Of a stretch of 7,804 bases of DNA, positions 4,911 to 7,804 are shown piece after piece. Position numbers and translations under genes: made by a program. The notes beneath the pieces were generated by a model, which was not told where the DNA came from, did no database searches, and saw only the letters and a program-made list of their open reading frames with translations. Location: the NCBI GenBank assembly GCA_016867095.1, contig VGKK01000047.1:1-7804 (forward strand). Direction: 5' to 3'. Numbering within the stretch: position 1 is the stretch's first letter; each line of letters starts with the position of its first letter. The stretch comes from Candidatus Omnitrophota bacterium. Lineage in GTDB: Bacteria; Omnitrophota; Gorgyraeia; Gygaellales; Profunditerraquicolaceae.

Positions 4911-7589
4911 ATGAGATTGGATAAATTCACCTTGAAATTACAAGAGGCCATACAGGATGCCGCCGCTTTTGCCCTTGAATCCGGGCACCAGCAGGTTGAG
5001 CCGGAGCATTTATTATTTACCTTGCTGAAGCAGAAGGAAAGTATTCTTGCCACAATTTTGGATAAATTGGGCGTTGCCAGCGCTTCCATAATCAAGCCCG
5101 CGGAAGAAGATTTACAAAACAAGCCCTCAGTTACCGGCAGCAGCAGCCAGGTTTATTTCTCCAGCCGGACAAATAAGTTATTGACTAATGCCGCGCGCGA
5201 AGCGCAGACCTTAAAGGATGAGTTTATCTCTGCCGAGCATATCCTTTTGGCGTTATTGGCTGGCGATGATTCATCAATGGCGCGGGAATTTATAAAGAGA
5301 GGAATTGATAAAGAAAAGATTTTATCCGTCCTCGCCGGGGTGCGCGGCACCCACCGTATTACTGATGAAAGTCCGGAGGATAAATTCAACGCCCTGGAAA
5401 AATACGGACAGGATATTACCGGCCTGGCCTTAAAGGGAAAACTTGACCCGGTAATTGGCCGGGATAACCAGATTCGCAGGTTGATGCAGGTTCTTTCGCG
5501 CCGCACCAAGAATAACCCGGTATTAATCGGAGAGGCTGGCGTGGGTAAAACCGCGATTGTGGAAGGTTTGGCGCAGCGTATCGCCTCCGGAGATGTTCCC
5601 GAGGGCCTGAAAAATAAGAGAATAATTGCCCTGGATTTGGGGAGCCTGGTGGCAGGGACAAAGTTTCGCGGCGAATTTGAAAACCGGCTTAAGGCGGTGC
5701 TTAAGGAAATACAGGCTAAAGCCGGTGGGGTTATCCTTTTTATTGACGAGCTGCATACTATAGTCGGCGCCGGCGCCGCCGAAGGCGCAATAGACGCCTC
5801 AAATATGTTGAAACCTATGCTTAGCCGCGGGCAATTACGCTGTATCGGCGCTACCACATTAGCTGAATACCGCAAATATATTGAAAAAGACAGCGCCCTG
5901 GAACGGAGATTCCAGAGTATATTTGTAGATGAGCCCAGCGTAGAAGATACCATTGCTATTTTACGGGGGTTAAAAGAGAAATACGAAGTTCATCACGGGG
6001 TGCGCATTAAGGATTCTGCCTTGATTTGCGCGGCCACCTTATCCCAGCGCTATATTACCGACCGCCACCTGCCGGATAAGGCAGTGGATTTGATTGATGA
6101 GGCGGCTTCGCGCCTGAGGCTGGAGATAGACAGCCTGCCCGCGGAAGTTGACAGCGCGCAGAGAAAAATTACGCAGATAGAAATAGAGCGGCAGGCCTTG
6201 AAGAAAGAAAAAGATAAAAGGGCCGAGGTGCGTTTGAAAAAAATTGAAGATGAGTTAGGGGCGCTAAAAGAAAAACTGGAGAGTAAAAAGAAACAGTGGG
6301 AAACAGAAAAGTCTGTAATTACCAGGATAAAAGAAGTCAAACAGGAAATAGAACAGCTTAAAGCTGAGGCCGCGGCCGCGGAAAAGCTCGGCGACCTGGA
6401 TAAGGTAGCCGAGATAAAATATGGCCGGCTGGTTGAGCTGGGCCGCGCTTTAAAAAAATATCACGACGAATTAAGCGCGCTTCAGAAAGGCGCGGGCATG
6501 TTAAGGCAGGAAGTAGGTGATGAGGATATAGCCAGGGTAGTCTCAGAATGGAGAGGTATTCCGGTAACCAAGTTGCTGGAGGCTGATACCGAGAAGTTGA
6601 TTAAGATGCGCGAGCGCCTGAGCGCAAAGGTCATTGGCCAGGATGAGGCTATTGAGATAATTTCGTCCTGCATTCAGCGCAGCCGTTCGGGCCTGGGTGA
6701 TGAAAAGCGGCCAATGGGTTCCTTTATTTTTATGGGTCCTACGGGCGTGGGTAAAACTAAACTGGCCAAAGCCCTGGCCTGGTTCCTTTTTGATGATGAA
6801 GACGCGCTGGTAAGGGTAGATATGTCGGAGTATATGGAGAAATTCAGCGTGTCCCGGCTGATCGGGGCGCCGCCCGGATATGTGGGCTATGAGGAAGGCG
6901 GGCAGCTGACTGAGAAAATCAGGCGCCGGCCCTACGCAATAATTCTGCTGGATGAAATAGAAAAGGCGCACCCGGATGTTTTTAATATCCTCTTACAGGT
7001 CTTGGACGACGGCCGTTTAACCGACGGACAGGGCCGCACCGTAGATTTTAAGAATACGGTGATTATTATGACTTCCAATATCGGCCAGGAGATTATTCAG
7101 CAGCACGGTTCTATTGGTTTTTCCCGTCCAGCAACTCAAACATCAGACGGGATCCCGCCAGAGGCGGGAAAGGCGGCTAAAGACGGCCTGACTTATAAGG
7201 AAATTAAGGATAAGTTGTTGGAGGGAGTGGAGCGGACATTCCGGCCTGAATTCTTGAACCGCATAGACGATATCGTTATCTTTAACCCCCTGCATAAGGA
7301 CGAGATTAGAAAGATAGTGGATATAGAATTGGAGCCGATTTATAAAAAGATGGCGCAAGCCGGCATAACCTTAGAGCTGACTCAGAAAGCCAGGGATTAC
7401 TTGGTAGATAAGGGTTTTAACCTGAATTTCGGGGCGCGGCCCTTAAAGAGGACAATACAGAGATACGTCCAGGACCCGTTGGCAATTAAGCTCCTGGATG
7501 GTTCTTTGAAAGAAGGCGCGCGGGTGGTGGCAGATCTGGATGCGGATAAAAAAAATAGATATCTTGTGATAGACGCATTGACAAAGTAA
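4911..7589 (+). CDS. clpB: ClpB, AAA+ protein disaggregase
   Basis: An ATP-driven hexameric disaggregase that threads aggregated proteins through its pore together with DnaK. It has 892 residues (E. coli ClpB has 857). The order is a Clp N domain (1-145), NBD1 with Walker A GEAGVGKT (207-214), Walker B VILFIDE (274-280) and arginine fingers R332/R333, and a long coiled-coil middle domain (about 405-535), which marks ClpB rather than ClpA. NBD2 follows with Walker A GPTGVGKT (609-616), pore loop GYVGYEEGG (656-664), Walker B IILLDE (677-682) and sensor-2 GARPLKR (841-847). Residues about 739-757 are an extra Pro/Ala/Gly-rich stretch encoded by DNA with a short palindrome, between TSNIGQEIIQ and FRPEFLNRIDD, where the family varies. 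No ClpP-binding IGF loop was seen. The strong ribosome site and CIRCE upstream indicate HrcA control. The -35 of the next promoter lies in its last codons. Confidence 0.97.
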   Translation: MRLDKFTLKLQEAIQDAAAFALESGHQQVEPEHLLFTLLKQKESILATILDKLGVASASIIKPAEEDLQNKPSVTGSSSQVYFSSRTNKLLTNAAREAQTLKDEFISAEHILLALLAGDDSSMAREFIKRGIDKEKILSVLAGVRGTHRITDESPEDKFNALEKYGQDITGLALKGKLDPVIGRDNQIRRLMQVLSRRTKNNPVLIGEAGVGKTAIVEGLAQRIASGDVPEGLKNKRIIALDLGSLVAGTKFRGEFENRLKAVLKEIQAKAGGVILFIDELHTIVGAGAAEGAIDASNMLKPMLSRGQLRCIGATTLAEYRKYIEKDSALERRFQSIFVDEPSVEDTIAILRGLKEKYEVHHGVRIKDSALICAATLSQRYITDRHLPDKAVDLIDEAASRLRLEIDSLPAEVDSAQRKITQIEIERQALKKEKDKRAEVRLKKIEDELGALKEKLESKKKQWETEKSVITRIKEVKQEIEQLKAEAAAAEKLGDLDKVAEIKYGRLVELGRALKKYHDELSALQKGAGMLRQEVGDEDIARVVSEWRGIPVTKLLEADTEKLIKMRERLSAKVIGQDEAIEIISSCIQRSRSGLGDEKRPMGSFIFMGPTGVGKTKLAKALAWFLFDDEDALVRVDMSEYMEKFSVSRLIGAPPGYVGYEEGGQLTEKIRRRPYAIILLDEIEKAHPDVFNILLQVLDDGRLTDGQGRTVDFKNTVIIMTSNIGQEIIQQHGSIGFSRPATQTSDGIPPEAGKAAKDGLTYKEIKDKLLEGVERTFRPEFLNRIDDIVIFNPLHKDEIRKIVDIELEPIYKKMAQAGITLELTQKARDYLVDKGFNLNFGARPLKRTIQRYVQDPLAIKLLDGSLKEGARVVADLDADKKNRYLVIDALTK
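7125..7181 (+). repeat. Short palindrome-bearing insertion in clpB (family F)
   Basis: TCCCGCC (7153-7159) and GGCGGGA (7163-7169) form a perfect 7-bp stem with a 3-nt loop. It sits in DNA encoding the extra residues about 739-757 of ClpB. The exact insertion ends cannot be set from this window alone. The frame is kept on both sides. Confidence 0.6.
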
Positions 7590-7605
7590 TAATTTGTGCT
7601 AAAAT
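7578..7605 (+). promoter_or_regulatory. Strong extended -10 promoter for a gene beyond the window
   Basis: A perfect -35 TTGACA (7578-7583) overlaps the last clpB codons. A 16-bp spacer is followed by TAAAAT (7600-7605), with TGC before it as an extended -10. Transcription should start near 7611-7612. With the CIRCE at 7667 it implies a separate HrcA-controlled transcript, probably a chaperone gene. Confidence 0.8.
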
Positions 7606-7613
7606 GACCCTTT

Positions 7614-7666
7614 ACCCCGTTAGAAAAGGGTCTTTAAGCAGGGTAAAATGATTTTTCTAACGGGGT
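7614..7666 (+). repeat. Palindromic element between promoter and CIRCE (family G)
   Basis: CCCCGTTAGAAAA (7615-7627) pairs perfectly with TTTTCTAACGGGG (7653-7665) around a 25-nt loop; A7614 and T7666 add one more pair. The arms are bounded by TTTA on both sides (7611-7614 and 7666-7669), as a 4-bp target duplication would be, though this could be chance. The hairpin is followed only by TTT, so it is at best a weak terminator for clpB. Confidence 0.8.
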
Positions 7667-7693
7667 TTAGCATTCTTAAGGTGAGAGTGCTAA
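7667..7693 (+). promoter_or_regulatory. Second CIRCE operator (HrcA site)
   Basis: TTAGCATTC, 9 bp, then GAGTGCTAA: one base away from the CIRCE consensus. It lies about 55 nt after the predicted start of transcription, further than the usual position at or just after +1. The target gene is not in the window. HrcA regulons commonly include groESL and dnaK operons. Confidence 0.93.
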
Positions 7694-7710
7694 TCAAATG
7701 AAGCCACAAC

Positions 7711-7776
7711 TTACGCAACGAGCACCCGGCTGTATCTGAACAGCCGGTGTGCCGCTTGTGCGGCAAGTGAACGTAA
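7711..7776 (+). other. Possible structured RNA leader, unidentified
   Basis: TTACG (7711-7715) can pair with CGTAA (7772-7776), enclosing two hairpins. CCGGCTGT (7726-7733) pairs with ACAGCCGG (7740-7747), and TGCCGC (7750-7755) with GCGGCA (7760-7765) around TTGT. That is a three-way-junction shape. I recognise no riboswitch or RNA family consensus. The rest of 7694-7804 holds only a 13-codon ATG frame from 7698 and a short GTG frame running off the end, neither supported. Confidence 0.3.
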
Positions 7777-7804
7777 AGGGTTTAATTCGCGCACGCAAAA
7801 TACT

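Noticed and set aside
5153..5953. Long minus-strand open frame of 266 codons inside clpB
   Set aside because: It lies wholly opposite conserved ClpB NBD1 sequence, is Ser/Arg/Pro-rich as antisense shadows are, and matches no family. The other minus-strand frames within miaB, miaA, hflX and clpB were rejected for the same reasons.
7698..7739. Small ATG open frame after the second CIRCE
   Set aside because: It has only 13 codons, no ribosome site at a proper distance, and ends within a hairpin.
7700..7804. tRNA, tmRNA, RNase P or rRNA at the window end
   Set aside because: No T-loop consensus, anticodon arm or known conserved core was found; a short GCAACGAGC match to 16S rRNA is isolated and without the flanking rRNA sequence.

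Overview
This window is a bacterial chromosomal segment with two dense, plus-strand gene blocks, a mid-range base composition and strong housekeeping content. The gene families, the envelope-type SPOR protein, and the many short palindromic repeats in both spacers and genes suggest an uncultured Gram-negative-type lineage of the kind known mostly from metagenomes (the Omnitrophota are a plausible guess). No marker here fixes the phylum.

Block 1 (13-4388) is one tightly packed operon: miaB, an envelope TPR-SPOR protein, miaA and hflX. Each gene overlaps the next; the last two junctions are TAATG stop/start overlaps. MiaA and MiaB catalyse successive steps (i6A, then ms2i6A) at A37 of tRNAs that read UNN codons. 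HflX is a ribosome-associated GTPase. The reading frames are intact, but miaB carries two repeat-like in-frame insertions and stops before the usual C-terminal TRAM domain. The SPOR protein takes its N-terminus and hydrophobic segment from an AT-rich inverted-repeat stretch. MiaA begins with a tail encoded by the same 53-bp repeat found inside miaB, read in a different frame.

Block 2 (about 4417-7589) is a heat-shock unit. An extended -10 promoter and a perfect 18-bp-stem palindrome precede a small HspR-like MerR regulator. A long palindrome with a T-run follows, then a CIRCE operator and clpB. ClpB is full length with all catalytic motifs, plus a short palindrome-bearing insertion near its C-terminal side.

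The end (7578-7804) holds a strong promoter whose -35 lies in the last codons of clpB, a palindrome flanked by TTTA, a second CIRCE operator and a possibly folded leader. The gene it drives lies beyond the window; another HrcA-controlled chaperone gene is the natural expectation.

I found no new defence system, CRISPR array, biosynthetic cluster or phage. The most unusual signal is colonisation by at least five kinds of short palindromic element. Several lie inside conserved protein genes and remain in frame, and others sit between promoters and their operators or genes. This resembles in principle the palindromic elements described in Rickettsia genes, but the sequences here are ones I cannot assign to a named family.
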